Shown here piece after piece: positions 37,840 through 48,412 of a DNA stretch of 64,000 nucleotides. The notes below the pieces were generated by a model that made no database searches, had not been told where the DNA came from, and saw only the letters and a program-made list of their open reading frames with translations. Both the position numbers and the translations under genes were made by a program. Location of the stretch: positions 84,120,472 to 84,184,471 of the forward strand of contig CM060707.1 in assembly GCA_030686995.1 (NCBI GenBank). The letters are read 5' to 3'. Every line of letters begins with the position of its first letter. The first letter of the stretch is position 1. Source of the stretch: Artemisia argyi (lineage: Eukaryota; Streptophyta; Magnoliopsida; Asterales; Asteraceae).

Positions 37840-40800
37840 ATGCGCACTCGGTCACAAACAAAACATAAACATCAGAAAAACGTACCCGAGATACGTTCTG
37901 ACACACAAGAACCAAAGACCGAAATGGCCGTTGGGCCACCACCACCTTTACCACCCCCTGACCCTCCCAGGGATGAGCCAGCTCCCGATCTCCGAACGAT
38001 GGAGGAGCTGTGCCAGCCTACCATGCAAGGGCGGGGTGGGCCTATTGCACCACTCACTATTGAGGCTACGGACTTTGGCCTCAAGCACCACATGATCCAA
38101 CAAGTCCAGAATTCGTGTCAATTTCACGGATTACCGGGTGACGATGCCAATAAGCATCTTTACAAATATCTCACGGTCACCCAAAGCATGAAACAGCATG
38201 GTGTCACCGATGATGCCCTTCGGCTGTACCTCTTCCCCTATTCTCTCACTCATCATGCCACTGCATGGTTTGACCGACTTCCAAATAATTCTATTCGTAC
38301 CTTTGATGAAATGGTAACCAAGTTTTTAGCAAAATATTTTCCACCATCCATGGTTACCAAGTTACGAAACGATATCAGCAACTTCCAGCAACGTCCCGAT
38401 GAGTCTCTTTTTGAGGCTTGGGAGCGTTATAAGCTAGCCATTGATCGGTGCCCTAACCACAATATGTTGCAAGTTACCATCATAGATACCTTCTATAATG
38501 GTCTGACATTGAGGCACCGAGACATTCTCAATGCTGCTACTGGTGGGACCTTTATGAAAAGGCGTCCCGAGGAGTGCTATGACTTAATCGAGAACATGAC
38601 AGCCCATCATAACTTTTGGGATTCCTCTGCGGAGAGGGATGCGTCATGTCATTCAGTTACTCCCTCATCATCATCTCCTGAAATAATTGCTCTTACTAAA
38701 AAGATGGATGATATTTCTACGGCTGTGTTGCGAACGAGCCAAACGATGCAAAATCAGGTTCAGAATCAGCAAGTGAAAGCCGTGGCCCAAAGTTGTGAAA
38801 CTTGTGGGGGCCCTCATCTGTATTCCAAGTGTCCAGCTACTGCTGGCTTTCCTCTAGAGAACGTATATGCTGCTCACGGTTCCTACAATACGGGGGGTAA
38901 TTCTTACCAACCGCAAGGGGACCGTAATCTCTTAAGCTATCGTTCCAACAATTTTCTCGGACCTCCAGGTTTTAACCAAAATCAAAACCGTAACGCGAAT
39001 CAGAATTTTAACCAAGGTCAAAACTCAAATTTCCAAAACCCGAATCAAAATCAAGGCCAGTTTAATCAAAACAATTTTCAAAATGGCAATCAAAATCAAG
39101 GTTTTCAAGGAAATTTTCAAAGAAACCAGAATCAAGGGAATTACAATCAGGGTAATTTCAATCAGAGAAACACTTTTCAGGGTAACAACAATCAAAATCA
39201 AGGGAATTTTCAAAACAACCGTGTTCAAAATCCTCCTGTTCAAAATCAAAACGTTGTTCCACCCTCGTCTTCCTCCAATGCTGAATTTAAACAATTCATG
39301 AAAGCACAAGAGGAAACGAATCGGTTATTGCTTAGCACGATCTCTGAGTTTCAGAAGTCTTTAAATGATCGACCCTCGGGCCCGGGTACATTACCGAGCA
39401 ACACGATCGCTAACCCGAGGGGCGATGTCAAAGCGATCACCACCCGAAGTGGGGCATCTTACAATGGACCCTCGATTCCTTCTACCTCTTCTTCTCCTCC
39501 TCCTAAGGTAGCGGAACATGAGCCTGAGGTTACTACGGACAAAATACTTCCTACTAATAACGGAGGTATCAACAACGTCCACCCTCAAGTTGTCCCGGTC
39601 CTGGCTCGTAAGCCGAAAGTTGTATTTGACCCCCCTGTGAGTTCTAATGAAATCCCAAAGAATGATCCTAAGCCATCAATTCCATATCCTTCACGTTTGA
39701 ATGATCAAAAGAACCGCGAAAAAGCTAACCATCAGATGGAAAAATTTTATCAAATTTTCCAAGAATTACACTTTGATATTAGCTTCGCGGACGCTCTTCT
39801 TCTCATGCCTAAATTTGCTTCAACAATCAAAAATCTGATAAGCAACAAAGAAAAACTTTGTGAAATGGCAAAAACTCCTCTTAATGAGCATTGCTCAGCA
39901 GTGCTCTTGAAAAAGCTTCCCGAAAAGCTTGGAGATCCCGGGAAATTTCTCATTCCTTGTATTTTCCTGGGGATGGTTGAATGCTTTGCCTTGGCCGATC
40001 TTGGCGCAAGCATTAACCTGATGCCTTACACAGTCTGGAAAAGACTCTCACTTCCTGCTCTCACTCCGACCTGCATGACACTCGAGCTTGCAGACCGTAC
40101 TATATCCCGTCCTCTCGGCATTGCCGAAGATATCTTCATGAAAGTAGGAAAGTTCCATTTTCCGGCAGATTTCGTGATTGTTGATTTCGATGCTGACCCA
40201 CGAGTCCCTCTCATTCTTGGGAGGGGATTCTTAAGAACGGGTCATGCTTTAATCGATGTATTCGAAGAAGAAATCACTCTACGTGTTGGTGGCGAGGCCA
40301 TCACATTCAATCTTGATCAGACTTCAAGATACTCCTCCAACTATGACGTTGAAACAGTTAACCGAATTGACATCATCGATGTTGCGTCTGAGGAGTATTC
40401 TCAAGAAGTCCTTGGTTTCTCATCCAGTGGAAGTCTTTCTACTGACCCTATCATTTCCGACCCTTCCCCTTCCCTCACTCCATTTGAGGGAAGTGACTTC
40501 CTTCTGGAAGAGGTCGAGGCATTTCTTGCTCAAGATAGCTCAATCCCAAGTGGGGTTGATGAAAACTATCTTGACCCGGAGGGGGACATTCTTCTCCTTG
40601 AAAGATTGTTAAATGACGATCCTTCACCCTCTCCGTCTCCAAAAATACTTCGTAAAGCGGAAGTCAAAAATGTTGAAATAACTGAAGACTTTCCCGAGGT
40701 TGAGCTCAAGGACTTGCCTCCTCATCTAGAAAATGCATTTCTGGAGGGTGATAATAAATTGCCCGTCATTATTGCTAAAGACTTAAAAGTTGAGGAAAAG

Positions 40801-43614
40801 GCAGCACTCCTAAAGGTTCTAAAGTCACATAAACAAGCAATCGCTTGGAAACTCTCCGACATTAAGGGCATAAGCCCGAACTTCTGTACTCATAAAATCT
40901 TAATGGAGGATGACTTTAAGCCAGCAGTGCAACAACAGAGAAGGGTAAATCCAAAAATCCACGAAGTAATCAAACAAGAGGTTCTAAAACTTCTTGATGC
41001 GGGATTGATTTACCCTATTTCTGACAGTCCTTGGATTAGCCCAATTCATTGTGTCCCTAAAAAGGGTGGCATTACCGTTGTCACCAACGAGGATAATGAG
41101 TTGATTCCAACTCGTTTGGTCACGGGTTGGCGAGTATGTATTGACTATCGAAAGTTAAATGAAGCCACCCGTAAAGACCATTTCCCTCTCCCTTTTATGG
41201 ACCAGATGCTTGAAAGACTTGCGGGGAATGAATACTACTGCTTCCTCGATGGTTTTTCGGGTTACTTCCAAATCCCCATTGATCCCCAGGATCAAGAGAA
41301 GACTACCTTCACATGCCCCTACGGAACTTTTGCTTACAGACGTATGCCTTTCAGCTTATGTAATGCACCAGGCACGTTCCAGAGGTGCATGATGTTTATC
41401 TTTTCCGACATGATTGGGAAAACTATGGAGGTATTCATGGATGACTTTTCGATCATCGGGGATTCATTCCAGACCTGTCTCTCCCACTTGGAACAAATGC
41501 TTAAACGTTGCAAAGAAACGAATTTAAGTCTCAACTGGGAGAAGAGTCACTTTATGGTTAAAGAGGGCATAGTCCTCGGCCATAAAATCTCAAAGAACGG
41601 GATTGAGGTTGACAAATCCAAAATCGATGTCATTGCTAAATTACCTCATCCCACCACCGTAAAAGGTGTTAGGAGCTTTTTGGGTCATGTCGGCTTCTAC
41701 CGTAGGTTTATCCAAGATTTTTCTAAGATTGCCCGGCCTATGACCCATCTCCTCGAGAAGGATGCTCCTTTCATCTTCTCTTCTGAGTGCATCGAAGCTT
41801 TTGAAACATTAAAGAAAAAGCTTACCGAGGCACCAATTCTTGTTGCCCCCGATTGGGACCTACCTTTTGAGCTTATGTGTGATGCTAGTGATTTTGCCAT
41901 AGGTGCGGTCTTGGGGCAACGTAAAGCAAAATACTTCCAGCCTATACACTACGCAAGTAAGACTATGACCGAGGCTCAAGGTCATTACACCACCACTGAA
42001 AAACAACTCCTAGCTGTGGTGTATGCCTTTGAGAAATTCCGGCCATACTTGATCCTAACCAAATGCGTAGTGTATACGGATCACTCGGCTTTGAAGTACT
42101 TATTTGCAAAGCAAGATGCAAAGCCGAGGCTTCTCCGTTGGGTTCTCCTCCTTCAGGAATTTGATATCATTATCCGTGATAAAAAAGGAGCTGAGAACCT
42201 TGCTGCTGATCATCTCTCACGATTAGAAAACCCACATCAAGATGTGTCCGAGAAACAAGAAATAAATGAATCATTCCCTCTCGAGACACTCAGTGCGGTT
42301 ACTTTTCGTGGTGACTCTACTACCCCATGGTTTGCCGACTTTGCAAATTACCATGCGGGTAACTTCATCGTGAAGGGGATGACGTCCCAACAGAAAAACA
42401 AATTTTTTAAAGACGTCAAACATTATTTCTGGGACGACCCCTTCCTCTTCAAAATCTGTGCCGATCAAGTCATCAGGCGACGTGTATACGGACAGGAAGC
42501 CGTTGATATTCTCAAGGCTTGCCATGCTGGACCCACCGGGGGCCACCATAGTCCTAACTACACCGCCAAAAAGGTGTTTGATTCCGGTTTCTATTGGCCC
42601 ACGATCTATAAGGATGCCCACGAGTTAGTCAAAGCCTGTGATGTTTGTCAGCGTCACGGGAATATTTCACAAAAGAACGAAATGCCACAAAATGCTATTC
42701 AAGTTTGCGAAATCTTTGACGTCTGGGGCATTGATTTTATGGGGCCATTCCCATCTTCTCGTGGAAACAAATACATACTCGTGGCTGTTGACTACTTGTC
42801 AAAATAGGTTGAGGCTAAGGCCTTACCCACTAATGATGCCCGATTTGTTGTGAAATTCTTGAAATCCCTCTTTGCTCGTTTTGGAACTCCACGTGCCATC
42901 ATTAGTGATCGCGGTACTCACTTTTGCAATGATCAATTTGCAAAAGTCATGCTTAAGTACGGTGTTACTCATCGTCTTTCTACCGCATATCACCCCCAAA
43001 CAAGTGGGCAGGTGGAGGTTTCCAACCGTGGTATAAAACGGATTCTTGAGAGGACAGTAGGTGAAAACCGTGCTTCCTGGTCGGATAAACTAGATGATGC
43101 ACTCTGGGCCTTCCGTACAGCTTACAAAACACCCATTGGGTGTACTCCATACAAGCTTGTATACGGGAAGGCGTGTCATTTACCGATCGAGCTCGAGCAC
43201 AAAGCCTACTAGGCCTTGAAACATGCTAACTATGACCTTCATAAAGCGGGTGATCACCGTAAGGTTCAAATCAATCAATTAAACGAACTTCGTGATCAAG
43301 CCTACGAGAACTCTTTGATCTACAAAGAAAAGACAAAGAAGATTCACGACTCTAAGATTAAGAACCGCGTTTTCAACGTCAGTGACAGAGTCCTTCTTTT
43401 CAACTCAAGATTAAAGATCTTCTCGGGGGAATTAAAAACCTGATGGACTGGGCCATTCACTATTGCTAAAGTATATCCATACGGGACTGTTGAGTTATCT
43501 CAACCCGAAGGTCCCAACTTCAAAGTGAATGGTCATAGATTGAAACATTATTTTGGAGAGGACATACCACCCATGGTTGTCCCGGATCTCCAAACTTTCC
43601 CCATGGACCAATGA
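37840..43614 (+). pseudogene. Athila Gag-Pol polyprotein (three in-frame stops)
   Basis: A single frame of 1925 codons. Order: Gag domain (about residues 85-215, [16 protein letters not shown]), knuckle [13 protein letters not shown] (about 317-330), Asn/Gln-rich tract (345-470), protease with DLGAS (about 719), reverse transcriptase with FMDDF (about 1200), RNase H from [11 protein letters not shown] (about 1348), integrase HHCC (about 1559-1612) and DDE core ([21 protein letters not shown]). There is no chromodomain, as usual for Athila. The frame is open from 37840 to 42804. TAG at 42805 and 43210 stand for conserved Trp; TGA at 43441 probably stands for Arg. The upstream 37271-37839 is leader. 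Confidence 0.95.
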
Positions 43615-43776
43615 ATTCGGGGATCGAGTCAAGCTAGTGACTCGGTGAACAAAAATTAGCAACATATATGGGTTTTCACCTGTATTTCTGACTTCTTTCT
43701 CCTTTCTACCACCCTAGTGTGGGGGAGTGGCCGTCCCCCACCTGTTGAAAAGTAAATATGTATATAAGTCTCATTT

Positions 43777-43777
<1 letters not shown>

Positions 43778-43820
<43 letters not shown>
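43778..43820. repeat. Poly-A tract (43 bp)
   Basis: Uninterrupted A run within the Athila 3' untranslated region. Confidence 0.9.
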
Positions 43821-43822
<2 letters not shown>

Positions 43823-44049
43823 TTGTATGTACAGATAAATAAAGTGAAAAATAAAATCGATATTTCCACAGTTAGATTCGAATATTAGCTTTTTCCGTTC
43901 AGAGATTCGGCATAATAGCCGGGACTTTGAATATTGAGGACAATATTCAATTCTAGTGTGGGGGGGGGGGGGGGAATTCTTACGAATTTTATCACAAAAC
44001 TTTCTAAGTACCCCCATTTTTAGGCCTAAATTTTTCAAAAATTTTTCAC

Positions 44050-44482
44050 TTTATTTCAAAATTTTTGTGGTAATCAGTCCGCCAAAGTCTAAATGACAAA
44101 TGGATTGGCTAGTCCAGGAGCAAACGGCTCTTGGTAAAGACATCTCAAACCCGTTGATGGCTGGCAATTTGCCAAAAATTGTATGGTTCCTCAGCTCCCC
44201 CGTATCCTCATAAGCAAATGAGTTGGCTAGCCCGCAAGATTATGGCTTGTGGTAAAGGCAGTGGAAAATCCATAATTGGTAATCAGCTCACCAAGATGTT
44301 GACTTAGTCCATCAAGATGCTGGATAGTCCAGAAGCAAACGGCTTTTGGTAAAGACAAATCAAATCCGTTGACAGCTGGTGGTTTGCTCAAAATCACACG
44401 GTTATCAGGTGTGCCACAGTTCTTACACCTGGCTACTCCAGAAGTGATGGCTTTTGGTAAAGAGATTCTCAAATCCATCAGG
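44050..44482 (+). repeat. Four tandem units predicted to form an RNA pseudoknot (Athila)
   Basis: Each unit has GGCTAGTCC-like lead, a 7-bp hairpin stem, a 6-7 nt loop, a GGTAAAG linker and a segment complementary to the loop. Stems: CCAGGAG/CTCTTGG (44114, 44128), CCGCAAG/CTTGTGG (44232, 44246), CCAGAAG/CTTTTGG (44329, 44343) and CCAGAAG/CTTTTGG (44438, 44451). Loop pairings: AACGG/CCGTT (44123, 44151), ATTATGG/CCATAAT (44239, 44270), AACGG/CCGTT (44338, 44366), TGATGG/CCATCA (44445, 44475). The spacer from stem to downstream pairing is 16 or 17 nt in all. Compensatory changes support the fold; function unknown. Confidence 0.75.
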
Positions 44483-44531
44483 TTTTTCTCAAAAGATTGC
44501 TAGGGACTAGCAATGTTTTAGTGTGGGGGAT

Positions 44532-47500
44532 TGATGAGTGTGTAAATACTCATCATTTTTACCATTTCTGAGCTGCCAAAACATCTAAAAAACACTCAAT
44601 AATGAATCAAAATAGTGAAAATATCCCAGGAAAGTGTTTTACATGTTTCAAATGCAAAAATACCAAAAACAGATGAAAAACGCACAAAGTTTGCATAATT
44701 GGTAGTTTCAGTCCCCCAACTTTCAAAAGTTGTCAAATCTAGTCCCTGGTCATTCTTAAAACTTGAAAAAGTCACCAAAGGTCCTTATAAATCAAAAAGT
44801 TACATAATTAGTCCTTTGGTGAAAAGTTTCACAAAATGTCAAGTATAGTCCTTGAACTTTGAAAATTGTCAAAAATGGTCCCTGGGATATGAAAAACTTT
44901 GAGAAAAACAAATTTTGTCCTTGCACTAACCTTTTATGACAGGATTGGTCCTTGGTGGAAAGTTTGGTGAAAATTACACAAATGGTCCCTGAAGTTTAAA
45001 AGTTTGGTAAAATTAGTCCCTGGTGGAAATTTAATGGAAAAGTCAACTATGGTCCATGTACTATTCACATATGGCAAAACTAACCCTTGGAAACACTTTG
45101 AAAAAATGCCAAAATCCAACCCTCAACTTTCGATAAATGGCAAAAATGGTCCTTGTGTAATCATAAACCTAATCGGATCCTTATTATCATTACCCACCAA
45201 AACCAAATCCAATAAATCCTACTCCAGCCCACTCCATATTTCACTTGGGCCCAAGGATCACACAGCCCACCCAAACCCCAACTAATAAAACCCAGGGTCA
45301 AACCTTTGACTCTGGTCAAAACCAGTCAAACCCTTCCCTTTCCCCCTTTTCCCTCTCACCCAGAAAACCACCAAACCACCATGGTATTGCAGCCACCACC
45401 CCAACTTGCCCACCTCTTCCACAATTAATGCTACCACACCTAACTAAGCCACCCACAATAAATGCCCCCCCCCCCCCCAGTTGCACGTTATCAGAACCAA
45501 TTTGCAAAGGCAAGCTTTCCCGCCAAAATACGTGGCAGCTTGTGAGTGGAACAAAGAAGTCAAAGAGAGGTGGGAAATGATGAGAAAGATGCAAGAAACC
45601 CTAATATGTGGCTATAAAAGGAGAAGATGCAAGGAATGAAGCTGGGTAGTCTTTTAGTTAATTTTTAGTGTCGTATTTTAAATTAAGTTCTTATCTCGGT
45701 GTAATTTTCAAATTCAAGCATTGTAGTAGTGTTAGCATTGTATCTTAAACCTTTTAAAGTTATAAAATCACAAGTTTCAGTTTTATCTTCTATAATTGCA
45801 ATCTACTTATTTCTGAATTTTTCAAATAAGCTCAAGTATCATTGGTGTACTGAATTATGGACTGAAATAAGCTCATATAGGTTCCAATAAGCTTGTGGAA
45901 GCTTTAGAGACTTTAAAAAACCAGAGTTACTTGAAGATAACCAAAAATATAAAAATGGTCAACTATGGTCAACTGTTGTGTTAGTTTTTGATTTCTGGTG
46001 TTAAGAAGCTTTGGTGGGCAAGGTTTGAAGTGAAGGCAGCCTATCTAAAGATAGGCATCATAGGAAAACCCTCTGTTCATGCTAAGGGTACCCTTGTAAG
46101 GATTTGCTCATTTGAAATTTTCAACTAAAATTCCTAGTTTAGCTTCTGATTGCTTGTTGTTTGCATTTCTGTGTTTGCTTGTGTCTCTTGTTTGTTAGTT
46201 AAGTAATTTTAGTTTAAAAATTCATAGCTTGTTTGGTAGAATAATCAGTTACTTAAAATTCTAAGTTTAACTGTCTAATAATAGTTTAAGTGGTATACTT
46301 GTGTTACTATAGTGGTAATCTATTTTAAAGTGTTTAAACATAGTCACCTAGTCATAATCAGTAGTTAGGGATCAAATTTACACACCTTAGTAACCTTCTG
46401 CTTTGAAAAACTCAAATCAGTCCCACATTAAGAGGTGTTTGGATTTGTTGTCATCTCTGGGATCAGGGTTGTTTTTGTTGTTGCTCTTTGTTGAAACATA
46501 TCATATTAGGTTCTAATAGGTTAAGTGAATCATAAAATCCAGTGTCCCTTTGTAAAAAAGTCAAGTTCACTTTTGATCTCACCATTAGTTGTTCACTGTT
46601 AAGATTTAACAATCAAGATCACCCCAAATCAGTCAAAAGGTTGTTAAACTTGTTAGATTTAGTCTCTTTATAGGTTAATACATCATTAATAATCATTTGA
46701 GCTTAAACAAATCTCACCAAAGTCAAACTTGGTGTGTTCTTAAAAAAGTCAAAAGTTCCATCTCAGTTTTTTGCAAAAATTCCAAGATTATTAGTGAATT
46801 ATGTGTTTGGATTGAGAAGCTATAACTTGTTGTAGCTATAATCTACCATCTGATCTTTAGGTTCCAATACTTGTTTCATTTTTGTAAAATTTTGTGTGGA
46901 CCCCATAGACCCCCAAAGTGACTTGCAGGGAAGAAGCCTTCCCCTGCACCAGCATACTCAGTTCATCACCACCACTTTGGTGGTGATTTGTGACCACCTC
47001 AGTGGGCCTCACTTGCCATACTTGGCACCATTGAAACCCCCCTCCTACCAGGGTATAAGTATTGACCCATTGGTTGACCTAGGAACAAGTGGACCCCACC
47101 GAGTTTAGTCCCTCAAGTCTGTCCCCATAACTGAGTGAAACTCAGTTTTGCTCAAGTGCTTATTTGCCTCCCATCTGCTTATTTGTGATCATTATTGGTT
47201 GTTTTTTAGCTTATTCAAGTTTTTTGAACTTAATTGTACCCATTTTCACCATTGTGGGCCCCACCTTCACTCATTTGACCTTATTGGTCTAAACAGTCAA
47301 CATAAGTCAACTGCCTAGCCAAAGGGGGTGCTTATAGCTTATTTATAAGCAATTTTCAAAAGTGGTTTCACAAAAGTTTTCTGTTTTTAGTGGTAAAATA
47401 AGTGTGTAAAAGAAAATCCAAGAAAAAACCAATTTAAAATAAGTGATAGTTTCTATTTAATTCAATTTAATTTAAATTTTCATTTTTAGATTTTAATTAA

Positions 47501-47746
47501 GTACTTAGTATTTTTATATTTTTATTAATTACCTTATATAGTAAAGTATTTTTAATAAATTTTTCAGATTTTTGTTTTATCATTTAGTATTTATTAGATT
47601 TAATTCTAATTTTATTAATTATTAATTAATATTAAATATTAAATAGCATATTTATTTTTTATAAAGTAAATCCTAGATTTTATATTTTTCCTAGCTATAA
47701 TCTAGTATAATAGACTTTTAGAAAATATAATTAGAATTTCTACTGT
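44532..47746 (+). repeat. 3' LTR of the Athila element, truncated
   Basis: Matches 33254 to about 36446 of the 5' LTR with few differences, including an inserted stretch after 47404. It stops at TACTGT, where Copia LTR sequence resumes. The conserved hairpin is at 46039-46056. Confidence 0.95.
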
Positions 47747-48395
47747 GTTTGGGATATTTATGAATGAATGTGATTTAGTACGCGGAATTTACTAGAACAC
47801 ACTAAAAGAACGAGGGTGGTGAATAAGTAAACGTGAATAATTTAGAGTGATGAACACAACATGAATATCACAAAATGATTCAATATTATTTATGAAATAA
47901 TACGGGTGATCTAAACTATCACCAGGATTACAAATGTAACCTTGAATCTTTGATACGTGAAAAGGATTTTAATAATGGAAGTTATGCATGCAGTTGTTGA
48001 TGTCTAAGAAGGTGACTAAGGGTTCCTTTTATAGTATAAGGAACCCTTATTACAAGTTGTCAAGTTGCTTAATATAATATACTTAGAGACTTATCTTATC
48101 CTAAAATTACACCTTTCAAGGTAAAACACTCCATATTATCTACTGAGACCTCTGTACTACTTCTACTAAACGTGTAACTTTGTACAAAGACTAATAATAC
48201 AACTAAATATCTCTAAATAAAATATAACAACTTGTCGTTTAAACTGGCAGGACCTTCATTAACTAGCAGTACCTTCTCACCCAGAAGGTACTGTTAGTAT
48301 ATCTTCAACTTCAACAAAACAAAAGAGGCAGGCTTAACTATCTTTTGGCAGGCTCTTCTGGCAGACTCTTTAACTTGAGCATTTTATTCCCAACA
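47744..48395 (-). repeat. 3' LTR of the Copia element, main part
   Basis: 652 bp equal in length to the corresponding part of 58072-58770. The missing first 42 bp are at 33212-33253 on the far side of the Athila element; AGTAA between them is lost. Confidence 0.95.
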
Positions 48396-48412
48396 ATCCT
48401 CCCCTAAACTTG
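48396..48412 (-). other. Polypurine tract of the Copia element
   Basis: On the minus strand AAGTTTAGGGGAGGAT lies between the stop of the extra ORF and the 3' LTR start TGTTGGG. Confidence 0.75.

Larger units (their letters stand above)
43615..44531 (+). other. 3' untranslated region of the Athila element with polypurine tract
   Basis: It contains a GAGTCA/TGACTC hairpin (43625-43642), poly-A (43778-43820), a run of 15 G (43960-43974), the four pseudoknot repeats (44050-44482) and the polypurine tract AGTGTGGGGGA just before the 3' LTR at 44532. No env-like ORF is present. Confidence 0.8.
33254..47746 (+). mobile_element. Athila Ty3/Gypsy retrotransposon with gag-pol, truncated 3' LTR
   Basis: 5' LTR 33254-37247 (3994 bp, TGATGAGTG to CCAATCA), primer site TGGCGCC, gag-pol 37840-43614, polypurine tract, 3' LTR from 44532 cut short at about 47746. 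It sits inside the 3' LTR of the Copia element, after its base 42. The last 0.8 kb of the 3' LTR, the right-hand target duplication and 5 bp of the Copia LTR are missing, with TGT shared at the joint. Confidence 0.95.

Noticed and set aside
44114..44400. Simple alternative hairpin GCAAAC/GTTTGC in the pseudoknot repeats
   Set aside because: It forms only in some units and is lost in units 2 and 4, whereas the loop-downstream pairing is kept by compensatory changes in all six.
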